From Nitrosopumilales archaeon CG_4_9_14_0_2_um_filter_34_16 (lineage in GTDB: Archaea; Thermoproteota; Nitrososphaeria; Nitrososphaerales; Nitrosopumilaceae), in assembly GCA_002788515.1 (NCBI GenBank), contig PFRJ01000112.1, forward strand, positions 1,293 to 10,807: 9,515 bases of DNA, read 5' to 3'. Position numbers and translations under genes: made by a program. The stretch's first letter is position 1; the number at the start of each line of letters is the position of its first letter. Below are positions 1-6,089 of this stretch, piece after piece. The notes under the pieces are model-generated. The model had not been told where the DNA came from. It did no database searches and worked only from the letters and a program-made list of their open reading frames with translations.

Positions 1-1474
1 AAATATTATAATTAGCGCTATTTACAAATGTTGGTGGATTATCATGTAGTTCTCCATAAATTCTCAAATAAGTTGTGCCACTATCATCTGCATCGGGATA
101 AAAACTAAGATATGCGTTATTAATAATTGCGTTACGTTCTAGAGCAACATTCTGATATCTCAAACCAATCATCATATCGTCTGAACCAGCTTTTGCTAGT
201 TCTAGATCACCACCTTCGTTAGTCCAAACCTCTCCGTCAGAATATCTTTCTTCAGCATCATCTGTGCCAGTTACAATATTAATTGAAAATTCTGTGTTTC
301 CACATCCTATCAGATTCAAGTTGGAATCATTCAATGAGTTAAAAGGGTTACCTAAAACACCGTCTTCAAAATGAAATATCTGAGAATAATCCTTACCTAT
401 ATTTTCATGTACATGCTCGCTTTGTAATTGCATTGCAATATTCCATGCTCCAGAAGGAATACTAATTTGTTGAGAACCATTGTTTGTAAAAAAGTGAGGC
501 GTTTCTAATTCTAATTCAATTCTATCTCCGTTAGAACCGCCTTCAGCTGAGCCGGAATACATTTGGTATGCTGGACCTCCTACAGTATTGGTTGTTTCTT
601 CATGAAAAATTAACACGTCATCTCCAAGCAATTGTTGATCCCCAAGACCACCAGACTCTACCGCAACATCTGCGTTAAGTGAAGATTCAATTGTTTGAAG
701 AGATACACTAAAAGTATCAGTTCTCAAATCATTTAAAATTCCAGCAGTAAAATCAACTCGGTCTCCATTTTGACCTGAAAATGAATAAATCCATTCAAAA
801 ATAGCAGTATCACCAGGACTCAAAGAGTCAAAACTTGCAGGCTGTACAGTACCTATTTGACTCAAAACACACACATTGCAAACAGGAAGATCTGTACTCA
901 TTGTCGGTTTTAAATTAACGAGTTTACTAGTACCAGTATTGATTATCTCTAAGGAAACAGTTGTTTGAAAAGTGGTAGGCATCACAGCAGGAGTTGCAGT
1001 TAATCGTAAAAAAATAGAGGAATCACCAACTGAATTTAGTACGATTTGTTCGGAATTTCCACGATCTGAGATGAGTTGTACTTGATATGATTGAGAGTCA
1101 AGTGAAGCAAGATTAAGGCTTTGTCCAATATTTTTTACAACGCCACCAGGTGGAATTGAAATATCTAAATCATATTTTGCAATGGGCCAATTAGAATCAG
1201 TAGTGTTTTCAATCCATAGTCGATTAAGATTAACAGGAATTTCTCCAGTGTTTTGTACTGTCATGTTAAATTTGTTATTATCTGCTTGTACTCTAATAAC
1301 CTGAAATTCTTCTGTGGAGCGTTGAAGATCAGATGTTTGTTTTATTCCGATTGTTTCTGCAAGCTGTGTTACCTGATTCATACTAAATGTAGTATATGTT
1401 ATTGCAGTAGTTATGACAATTATCATGAAAACACCACCAATGATGGCACTAAGGCCTCTTCGCTTTTTTAAAAT
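1..1474 (-). CDS. Large pilin-like multi-domain surface protein (partial, C-terminus beyond the left edge)
   Basis: An open frame runs from about base 1474 to the left edge (491 codons visible). The N-terminus is a textbook archaeal class III prepilin signal: basic KKRRG, predicted cleavage after Gly7, then LSAIIGGVFMIIVITTAITY as the hydrophobic assembly helix. About 460 residues of beta-rich, low-charge sequence follow. Residues ~165-265 resemble a CARDB-like adhesion fold (TVSLEIINTGTSKLVNL, then a CxxC at C199/C202). Residues ~405-491 match a module common in secreted proteins, with DLEL, IGLRYQNV, AYLSF and LRIYGE strands. Sequons such as N90-T-T and N332-G-S suggest glycosylation. No ATG precedes the signal; in-frame codons after the upstream stop are CTT, GAT, ATT and TTA, and ATT at 1474-1472 is best placed behind the Shine-Dalgarno. 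It is the last visible gene of a three-gene minus operon. At this size it could be a minor pilin, adhesin or tip subunit; exact role unknown. Confidence 0.82.
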   Translation of the reverse strand, partial: MLKKRRGLSAIIGGVFMIIVITTAITYTTFSMNQVTQLAETIGIKQTSDLQRSTEEFQVIRVQADNNKFNMTVQNTGEIPVNLNRLWIENTTDSNWPIAKYDLDISIPPGGVVKNIGQSLNLASLDSQSYQVQLISDRGNSEQIVLNSVGDSSIFLRLTATPAVMPTTFQTTVSLEIINTGTSKLVNLKPTMSTDLPVCNVCVLSQIGTVQPASFDSLSPGDTAIFEWIYSFSGQNGDRVDFTAGILNDLRTDTFSVSLQTIESSLNADVAVESGGLGDQQLLGDDVLIFHEETTNTVGGPAYQMYSGSAEGGSNGDRIELELETPHFFTNNGSQQISIPSGAWNIAMQLQSEHVHENIGKDYSQIFHFEDGVLGNPFNSLNDSNLNLIGCGNTEFSINIVTGTDDAEERYSDGEVWTNEGGDLELAKAGSDDMMIGLRYQNVALERNAIINNAYLSFYPDADDSGTTYLRIYGELHDNPPTFVNSANYNI

Positions 1475-1475
1475 A

Positions 1476-1967
1476 TCAAGTCACTTCCTGAGATGTAAAA
1501 TAATTTCCACGATTTGTTGTGATCGTAAAATCTGTAGGCTCCCCAGCAGTCCAATCAAACTGTCTTTGGAAAGAATAATCATTACTAGGGGCAATGCCGC
1601 CATCGGTAATTGAAATACTCAATGTTGCTGTAGAATTTACTATTTTTATTGCAGTAATATTAAGACCAATATATCCAACATTATTCAAGGTAACATTTAC
1701 GATATTGGGATTGGTTCCAAACCAAATATTTTCAATCATGAGATCTTCATTTAATTTATTCATTTTCTCGTTAAATGAAGATTCAATATTTGCTTGCTGC
1801 GTAAACAAATTTGAATTGGACCAACCTACTAACATTACCCCCATTATTGACACAGCAGACATGATGATTGCACTGCTCACTACAGTTGAGAGTGCTCTTC
1901 TGTGGTTTGCGGATAATATTTTTGAATGATAATGATTGCACGTGGATTTTTTTGCAGATTTTTTCAT
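1476..1967 (-). CDS. Small pilin-like protein with class III signal peptide
   Basis: Predicted 163-residue prepilin. A basic leader (MKKSAKK..NHRRA) ends in a predicted cleavage site after Ala25, followed by LSTVVSSAIIMSAVSIMGVM as the hydrophobic assembly helix. Then comes a polar stretch (FNEKMNKLNEDL) and a beta-rich C-terminal domain containing VTLNNVGYIGLNITAIKIVN, a pattern typical of archaeal flagellin/pilin-like proteins. Sequons at about N91, N103 and N111 fit an exported, glycosylated subunit. An in-frame ATG at 2027 would add 20 residues and overlap the upstream gene by 32 bases; I prefer the ATG at 1967, which has AGTGAT just upstream and leaves a 28-base gap. The leader is still long for this signal class. 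It sits between the acidic protein gene and the large pilin-like gene, so a minor pilin of the same assembly is likely. Confidence 0.8.
   Translation of the reverse strand: MKKSAKKSTCNHYHSKILSANHRRALSTVVSSAIIMSAVSIMGVMLVGWSNSNLFTQQANIESSFNEKMNKLNEDLMIENIWFGTNPNIVNVTLNNVGYIGLNITAIKIVNSTATLSISITDGGIAPSNDYSFQRQFDWTAGEPTDFTITTNRGNYFTSQEVT
1481..1488 (-). promoter_or_regulatory. Shine-Dalgarno for the large pilin-like gene, pointing to an AUU start
   Basis: On the minus strand GGAAGTGA, preceded by A, matches 8 of 9 bases of the archaeal consensus AGGAGGTGA. It is followed by six bases (CTTGAT) and then ATT at 1474-1472. The site lies inside the last codons of the upstream pilin-like gene, whose TGA is at 1478-1476, so the two genes are probably translationally coupled. 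No ATG, GTG or TTG is available in frame between the in-frame TGA at 1483-1481 and the prepilin signal. Confidence 0.6.
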
Positions 1968-1995
1968 GTTATCACTAGCATATGCAGAATAATAC

Positions 1996-2523
1996 TTACA
2001 CCGTAGGTTGTGCAATGTCTTGAGCATCTATTGGTTCAGAAGCAAGATCTGCCTCAGAATTTGGATTTTCAGACAAGGAATCAGTCTTTGATTTCAATAA
2101 TTCTTCAGAAAGTTCAGTAGGCTCTGTAGATTCAAGAAAATCTTCAGTTTCTGAAACAGTAGGATCCCCCATCGAACCAATTGTATGTGGAGGACAAGAA
2201 ACATTGAGACTCTTTGAAAGTAAAAAGAATGTAGGGAATAATTCATGGTAAATCATAGTTAAGATTTTAGGAATGTCATTTTCGTCTTTGTTTAAAATTT
2301 CATTTCTTTCCTCAGAATCACCTGAAATTCTAGCAATTCCTTCTATTGCCAATCGTACATTTTTTGGGTTTGATAATGCTGTAAATCCATATTTGAATAC
2401 AGAGTGATCCTCATTGTTATCTACTTCTTCGATATTTGCCTCTACATCGTATTTATCTAATTTAGTGATTTTAGGATCATTTTTACTCATTGCAATTGAG
2501 CTGAGCTCTATATGGGCATTCAT
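1996..2523 (-). CDS. Unrecognised acidic protein, first gene of the minus-strand pilin operon
   Basis: A 175-residue protein that I do not recognise. It has no signal peptide and no clear membrane span, so it is probably cytoplasmic. Residues ~15-40 are highly charged. Residues ~42-106 look like a compact helical region (FGFTALSNPKNVRLAIEGIA-type sequence, preceded by Tyr45, then IPKILTMIYHELFPTFFLL, an amphipathic-looking hydrophobic helix). Residues ~118-175 form a low-complexity tail rich in Glu, Ser, Thr and Pro, probably disordered. The start at 2523 could be leaderless; an in-frame ATG at 2490 (residue 12, MSKNDPKIT) is a good alternative, and neither has a clear Shine-Dalgarno. Its stop lies 28 bases before the preferred start of the small pilin-like gene, so the two are likely co-transcribed. 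A role as a partner or chaperone for the pilins is only inferred from position. Confidence 0.65.
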   Translation of the reverse strand: MNAHIELSSIAMSKNDPKITKLDKYDVEANIEEVDNNEDHSVFKYGFTALSNPKNVRLAIEGIARISGDSEERNEILNKDENDIPKILTMIYHELFPTFFLLSKSLNVSCPPHTIGSMGDPTVSETEDFLESTEPTELSEELLKSKTDSLSENPNSEADLASEPIDAQDIAQPTV

Positions 2524-2550
2524 TGTGCATAAACTTGCAAAAAATTCATT

Positions 2551-2569
2551 ATTACAATGTGTATGTAAT
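2551..2569. promoter_or_regulatory. Candidate regulator-binding dyad ATTACA-N7-TGTAAT
   Basis: ATTACA at 2551-2556 and TGTAAT at 2564-2569 form a perfect 6-bp inverted repeat around seven bases (atgtgta). It lies in the divergent promoter and overlaps the possible minus-strand TATA element, which is a typical place for an archaeal repressor or activator. The sequence composition is AT-rich, so chance cannot be excluded. Confidence 0.35.
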
Positions 2570-2607
2570 ATCTACACACACATAACAGCATTAACTGTAT
2601 TCAGATG

Positions 2608-2615
2608 TTAAATAA
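2608..2615 (+). promoter_or_regulatory. TATA-like element TTAAATAA upstream of the MoxR-type gene
   Basis: TTAAATAA is the best TATA match before the plus-strand operon. Its spacing would place transcription start at about 2635-2640, inside the frame opened by TTG 2622. If this is the real promoter, translation would begin at ATG 2682 or 2694 instead. The site is therefore relevant to the start choice, but support is weak. Confidence 0.3.
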
Positions 2616-2621
2616 GCACAG

Positions 2622-3641
2622 TTGGAACAAAAAAACAGGCTAATTGCATCAACTAATCGCTCTAGAATCAACTCAGATAAAATGAATCTTTCAATGTCCA
2701 TTTCCAAGATCAAAAAAGATACGCATGCACTATCCAAAATGTATGATTTTAAAAAATACATGGATTCATCAGACATGATGTTTCCTGAAGAAATGGACGA
2801 GATGATTCCAAAAGACACCCCCCCCTATTTGGATAACGGGGAACATTATGTAGAAAGAATTGGAAGAGCTTTGAAATTTTTTAAACAATGTGCATTGATT
2901 GGTCCGAGTGGAACAGGAAAAACACACATTGTGTATCTTGTTGCAGAGTTAGCAGGATTGCCAATGTGGGAAATTAACTGTGGTTTAGCTACGTCTGTTT
3001 TTGATTTGTTTGGAAGATATGTAGGGTTGGGAAAAGAAAATTGGATTGATGGGCTAATTACAGGTTGGTGTAGAAAAGGCGGGATATTGTATCTTGATGA
3101 AGCAAACATGATGAAGCAAGACGTTGCAACAAAACTCAACCCATTATTAGACCAGAGAGGTCACATGGTACTAACTGAAAAAGACAGTGAGATAATTCAC
3201 AGACATAAACATGCATACATGATAATCAGCATGAACCCAGTATCATCAGAATTCGCAGGTACAAAGCCAATCAACGCTGCTATGAGAAGGAGAATGAGTG
3301 TTTGGTTGAATTTCGATTACATGAGTATAGGAGATAACATTGATGAAAAAGAAATCAGGATGGTCTCAGAGCGTGGAGGTATTCCGTTAATTGATGCAGA
3401 GAGTATTGTGAAGATAGGAGCCAAACTCAGACAAGAATACAAGATGGGGGATTTACCTTATGGTCCATCAATAGGGGATTTAGTTAACTGGGCAAAAATT
3501 TGTTCAGATGGAGCATCCGTTGTAGAAGGAGGAGATGAGACATTAGTTCCAATGACCAGCGATGATCCAGAAGTTCAAGATGAAGTAAGACGCATCATCA
3601 AAAAAGTTCTAGAAAGCCAGGCTGCATTAAAAAAACAATAG
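2622..3641 (+). CDS. MoxR/CbbQ/NorQ-type AAA+ ATPase
   Basis: A 339-residue AAA+ ATPase (AAA_5/MoxR class). Walker A is GPSGTGKT at 94-101, Walker B GILYLDEA at 154-161, sensor 1 is in MIISMNP at 200-206 (Asn205), and an arginine-finger segment AAMRRRMS lies at 219-226. The stretch KLNPLLDQRGHMVL and the AGTKPINAAMRRRM segment are typical of the CbbQ/NirQ/NorQ branch, whose members remodel or activate metalloenzymes together with a VWA partner; that partner follows 10 bases downstream. The region where sensor 2 would lie (GPSIGDLVNWA, 281-291) has no Arg at the usual position. The N-terminal ~70 residues are charged and not typical of the ATPase core. Start TTG 2622 has no Shine-Dalgarno; ATG 2682 (residue 21) is a realistic alternative. 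The client protein is unknown. Confidence 0.9.
   Translation: MEQKNRLIASTNRSRINSDKMNLSMSISKIKKDTHALSKMYDFKKYMDSSDMMFPEEMDEMIPKDTPPYLDNGEHYVERIGRALKFFKQCALIGPSGTGKTHIVYLVAELAGLPMWEINCGLATSVFDLFGRYVGLGKENWIDGLITGWCRKGGILYLDEANMMKQDVATKLNPLLDQRGHMVLTEKDSEIIHRHKHAYMIISMNPVSSEFAGTKPINAAMRRRMSVWLNFDYMSIGDNIDEKEIRMVSERGGIPLIDAESIVKIGAKLRQEYKMGDLPYGPSIGDLVNWAKICSDGASVVEGGDETLVPMTSDDPEVQDEVRRIIKKVLESQAALKKQ
2818..2825 (+). repeat. C8 homopolymer tract inside the MoxR-type gene
   Basis: Eight consecutive cytosines span codons Thr66-Pro67-Pro68, upstream of the Walker A motif. Such a tract stands out in an AT-rich sequence that mostly uses A- or T-ending codons. A slip of one base would frameshift the protein before its ATPase core. 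Confidence 0.85.
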
Positions 3642-3644
3642 GTG
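3640..3644 (+). promoter_or_regulatory. Shine-Dalgarno AGGTG supporting a TTG start of the VWA gene
   Basis: AGGTG overlaps the TAG stop of the MoxR-type gene and sits seven bases before TTG 3652. It decides the start of the VWA gene, and its overlap with the upstream stop codon indicates translational coupling of the pair. Confidence 0.65.
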
Positions 3645-3651
3645 TACATAA

Positions 3652-5223
3652 TTGAAAGATACAGTTCAAGACATAACACAGCAGTTGTTTTTTGATATTT
3701 GTGGAAAAAAACCTATGGATATTGATATGTTCTTTTTAGAACAACAGTATTTTCCAAAAATAAATTATGAGCCAAGGATGACAGTGTATTTTCCTATGCC
3801 AAGACAAATACAAGGGTTGGATACAATTCAAGGTTGTGTATTTTCAAGTCTAGAAAAATCACAATATACTATATTTTCATTATTTTTTGCATCTGTTTGC
3901 CATGCTGCAGGTCATGCAAAAATAACTAATTTTTCAAATTACAAACAATGGATGAAAGACAAAAACAAAAAACGTGCATATGAGACATTTGAATTCATTG
4001 AAGACATCAGAGTAAATAAATTGTTGGAAAAAGAATTTCCAGAATATTATTCTGAAATTCAAAAAATTGAAGAGTATTTCAAAAATATCTACGAAAAAAA
4101 GACATTAGAAGACATCACCACATCATCAAAAAAAATATTTTCAAACACATTTCTTACAAAAATCAAAACTCAGAGAGAAGTTCTAAAGAAAAAAATTCTA
4201 GACATAGATCCTAAAGACAAGAAAAAATTCATAGAAATAGCAGATACAGTATACGAATCATCAAATATTTTATCTGATTATCTATTGCCTTTTGCAGATC
4301 ACTATTCACATCCAAAGAGAATAGAAAAATGGAATGAAAATATCATAATCAATACAAATGGTGTGTTTTTTAATTTAGTTGAAAGATTCGGAGAAGTATG
4401 GTTTGAACAGTTAAAACGTAGGGCAAAAATTAGGAAAAAATACGGTGGAATTGCAGAGGATTTAGAATTTGATAAGATTGACTTTGCACCAGAAAATATT
4501 GGTGAATATCTAAGATTAAGAAATGCAACTCACTTGTTTTTGAAAAAAATGTCATCACAGATGAAGATGACTCCAAATGTAATGGATGAGGGGATGCCAG
4601 AAGATATGGGATGGTTACAGATGCAAGCTGCTATTCAAGCAGTGGCGGCTCAAAATAATAATATTCAGATTTTTGAACAAGACGATTACAGAAGAATTGA
4701 AGAAGAATGGGCAATTGTAGTGGATACAAGTAGTAGTATGAGATTGAAGTTTGATGAGATGAAGAAATTTGCCATTTGCCTAGGGGAGGCTGCAAACGAA
4801 GTAAATTCTAAAAATGGGAAATGGGGATTTTTTACTTTTAATAATAATTTTACAATAGTAAAAGATCATTATGAAAATTATGATCAAAGTTCAAAATCAA
4901 GAATTGGTGGAATTGAGATAAAGGGATTGTCATTTATCGCAGATGCGGTAAAACTGTGTTCTAGAATTTTGGAAAGAGAGAATATAGAACGAAAATATAT
5001 TTTTTTGATTACAGACGGACAAGCCTTGGGGACTTATCAAGCAGATAAAAAAATGGAAGAGGCAATAGAGGCAGCAAGAAAAAGAGGAATCAGTGTTGTT
5101 GCAATTGGAATACCAACTGGAGTTACAAAGATTTTTTCTATGTGCATGCCTTATGAAGGATTGAGAAAAACAATTGCCAAATTCCTTAATGCATATACAC
5201 TTCTTGCAGGAGATGATTTGTAA
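3652..5223 (+). CDS. VWA-domain protein of CbbO/NorD type, partner of the MoxR-type ATPase
   Basis: A 523-residue protein, probably cytoplasmic (no signal peptide or membrane span). The C-terminal VWA domain spans ~352-515. Its metal site (MIDAS) is DTSSS at 358-362 (D358, S360, S362); Ser427 in GLSFIADAV is probably in place of the usual Thr, and ITDG lies at 453-456. The segment after ITDG, ending EAARKRGISVVAIGI, resembles NorD-like proteins. The N-terminal ~340 residues are helical and Lys/Glu-rich. They contain a histidine pair in HAAGH (84-88) followed by FIEDIRVNKLLE (115-126), an arrangement like a metallopeptidase HExxH region but with Ala where the catalytic Glu would be. In CbbQ-CbbO and NorQ-NorD systems the VWA protein couples the AAA+ ring to its client; the tight gene pairing here supports the same arrangement. 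The client is not identified. Start TTG is supported by AGGTG seven bases upstream. Confidence 0.88.
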   Translation: MKDTVQDITQQLFFDICGKKPMDIDMFFLEQQYFPKINYEPRMTVYFPMPRQIQGLDTIQGCVFSSLEKSQYTIFSLFFASVCHAAGHAKITNFSNYKQWMKDKNKKRAYETFEFIEDIRVNKLLEKEFPEYYSEIQKIEEYFKNIYEKKTLEDITTSSKKIFSNTFLTKIKTQREVLKKKILDIDPKDKKKFIEIADTVYESSNILSDYLLPFADHYSHPKRIEKWNENIIINTNGVFFNLVERFGEVWFEQLKRRAKIRKKYGGIAEDLEFDKIDFAPENIGEYLRLRNATHLFLKKMSSQMKMTPNVMDEGMPEDMGWLQMQAAIQAVAAQNNNIQIFEQDDYRRIEEEWAIVVDTSSSMRLKFDEMKKFAICLGEAANEVNSKNGKWGFFTFNNNFTIVKDHYENYDQSSKSRIGGIEIKGLSFIADAVKLCSRILERENIERKYIFLITDGQALGTYQADKKMEEAIEAARKRGISVVAIGIPTGVTKIFSMCMPYEGLRKTIAKFLNAYTLLAGDDL

Positions 5224-5364
5224 AAAGTGTATGAATCAAGCACTCATGCTTAAAAAGTTAATTGTGACAACTGATTTAGGCATGGACCTTGATACATACT
5301 AAAAAGTGTATTAAATAATAAAAACAAAAATTAAAAATTCCAACAATGGAACATTAAATACTAG

Positions 5365-5376
5365 TTTTTATAATAA
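5365..5376 (+). promoter_or_regulatory. Strong TATA box of the major pilin gene
   Basis: TTTTTATAATAA is centred about 30 bases before the ATG at 5400, which places transcription start within a few bases of the start codon (a leaderless or nearly leaderless mRNA). It lies in the 176-base gap 5224-5399. The remainder of the gap holds a weak hairpin (AAGCA-ctca-TGCTT, near 5239-5252) and a direct repeat of AAAAAGTGTAT (5222-5232 and 5301-5311) of unknown meaning. Confidence 0.65.
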
Positions 5377-5399
5377 CTAATATCGTATTACATAATAAA

Positions 5400-6038
5400 A
5401 TGAAAACCAAACTAAGCAAAAAACGTGCAATCAGTACAGTACTCACAACTGTCATCATATTGGTGTCATCAGTTGTACTTGGTTCTGGTGTTGTACTGTA
5501 TGGAACATCATTGTTTCAAGGCGGTACACAAACTGAAAACATTTCAGTTACAGGAACTAAGGTATGGGTAGATAGTACTGATCCATTTACACCACCTACA
5601 GGTATAGGTTGGGGCGCAGCTGGTATTAGAAATACAGGCGACAAAGTAGTTGCTGTAAATCAAATAACAGTAAGAGGACAAGACATTCCATTTTCTCAAT
5701 GGTTTGCAGATACAACAGTATCCTCAACGGTTTTCCAGCAAGCATTGAATCATACAGGTTGGGACAGTCAAGGAGTCAACGTAAGAATGATTGACAATTG
5801 TGCACTAGACGATAATTATGTTGCAATCGATCCCGACAGTTCTGGTCCAATCGATGAATGTATTGCAGCAGATGCAGCAACAGGTCCAATATCACTGAAT
5901 CCAGGTTCGACTGCAATCATCTACTTCAAGTTAAACAACAATACAATAACATCACTTGATTCAGGTGTAGCCACTACAGTCAGTATATTTGCAGGAAAAG
6001 CAGGCGGCCCACAAAGCGTAACTGTGATTGGAAAATAA
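5400..6038 (+). CDS. Probable major type IV pilin (class III signal peptide)
   Basis: A 212-residue prepilin. The leader MKTKLSKKRA is predicted to be cut after Ala10 by a PibD/FlaK-like prepilin peptidase, leaving ISTVLTTVIILVSSVVLGSG as the assembly helix. The mature domain is beta-rich and Gly/Thr/Asn-rich, with sequons at N47, N117 and N180. C134 and C154 are the only two cysteines and bracket an acidic segment (DDNYVAIDPDSSGPIDE), suggesting a disulfide loop. The C-terminus (VSIFAGKAGGPQSVTVIGK) is a beta pattern seen in archaeal pilins. The gene is monocistronic, with a strong TATA box, near-leaderless start and its own terminator, as expected for an abundant structural subunit. It lies directly upstream of the assembly ATPase and platform genes, so it is the likeliest main substrate. 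An archaellin is possible but less likely because flaF/G/H are absent here. Confidence 0.82.
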   Translation: MKTKLSKKRAISTVLTTVIILVSSVVLGSGVVLYGTSLFQGGTQTENISVTGTKVWVDSTDPFTPPTGIGWGAAGIRNTGDKVVAVNQITVRGQDIPFSQWFADTTVSSTVFQQALNHTGWDSQGVNVRMIDNCALDDNYVAIDPDSSGPIDECIAADAATGPISLNPGSTAIIYFKLNNNTITSLDSGVATTVSIFAGKAGGPQSVTVIGK

Positions 6039-6044
6039 TCCTTC

Positions 6045-6071
6045 GAGTAAGCCAATTTTTTTAACTTACTC
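6045..6071 (+). terminator. Hairpin plus T7 terminator after the major pilin
   Basis: GAGTAAG (6045-6051) and CTTACTC (6065-6071) form a perfect 7-bp stem seven bases after the pilin stop. The 13-base loop contains T7 at 6056-6062. Archaeal RNA polymerase terminates at T-runs, so the T-tract itself may be the stop signal, and the stem may protect the 3' end. Confidence 0.55.
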
Positions 6072-6089
6072 AAACAATATTTTATAATA

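Larger units (their letters stand above)
2524..2621. promoter_or_regulatory. Divergent promoter region between the minus pilin operon and the MoxR-VWA operon
   Basis: This 98-base AT-rich gap separates the divergent starts at 2523 (minus) and 2622 (plus), so both operons must be driven from here or from just inside the genes. For the minus operon, the AT-rich TTGTAATAAT around 2548-2557 is centred near -29 from the ATG and could serve as a TATA element for a near-leaderless transcript. For the plus operon the best TATA-like sequence is TTAAATAA at 2608-2615. A dyad (2551-2569) lies between them. No coding sequence is seen here. Confidence 0.55.

Noticed and set aside
1461..1475. Slippery-looking TTTTAAAAAAG (minus strand) as a frameshift site fusing the two pilin-like genes
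   Set aside because: The small pilin-like gene stops at TGA 1478-1476, before the run, so ribosomes in that frame do not reach it; a separate start with its own Shine-Dalgarno explains the arrangement better.
1253..1929. Short plus-strand open frames at 1253-1471, 1413-1613 and 1594-1929
   Set aside because: They are antisense to the two pilin-like genes, which have clear signal peptides and coherent composition; the antisense products are Cys/Ile-rich and show no domain.
2570..2585. Short ACACACACA run as a microsatellite or CRISPR-like repeat
   Set aside because: It is only a few dinucleotide units with no spacer-repeat structure; no CRISPR array, tRNA or rRNA was found anywhere in the window.
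2414..2818. Open frames at 2414-2611 (plus) and 2591-2818 (minus)
   Set aside because: They overlap the acidic protein gene, the divergent promoter and the MoxR-type gene on the opposite strand, and have no recognisable sequence or translation signals.
2846..3139. Minus-strand open frame of 97 codons
   Set aside because: It lies opposite the Walker A/B region of the MoxR-type ATPase, whose frame is certain; it is a shadow frame.
5222..5311. Direct repeat AAAAAGTGTAT (5222-5232, 5301-5311) and a small hairpin near 5239-5252 as mobile-element or terminator traces
   Set aside because: The repeats are only 11 bases and AT-rich, there is no transposase or target duplication, and the hairpin is not followed by a T-run.
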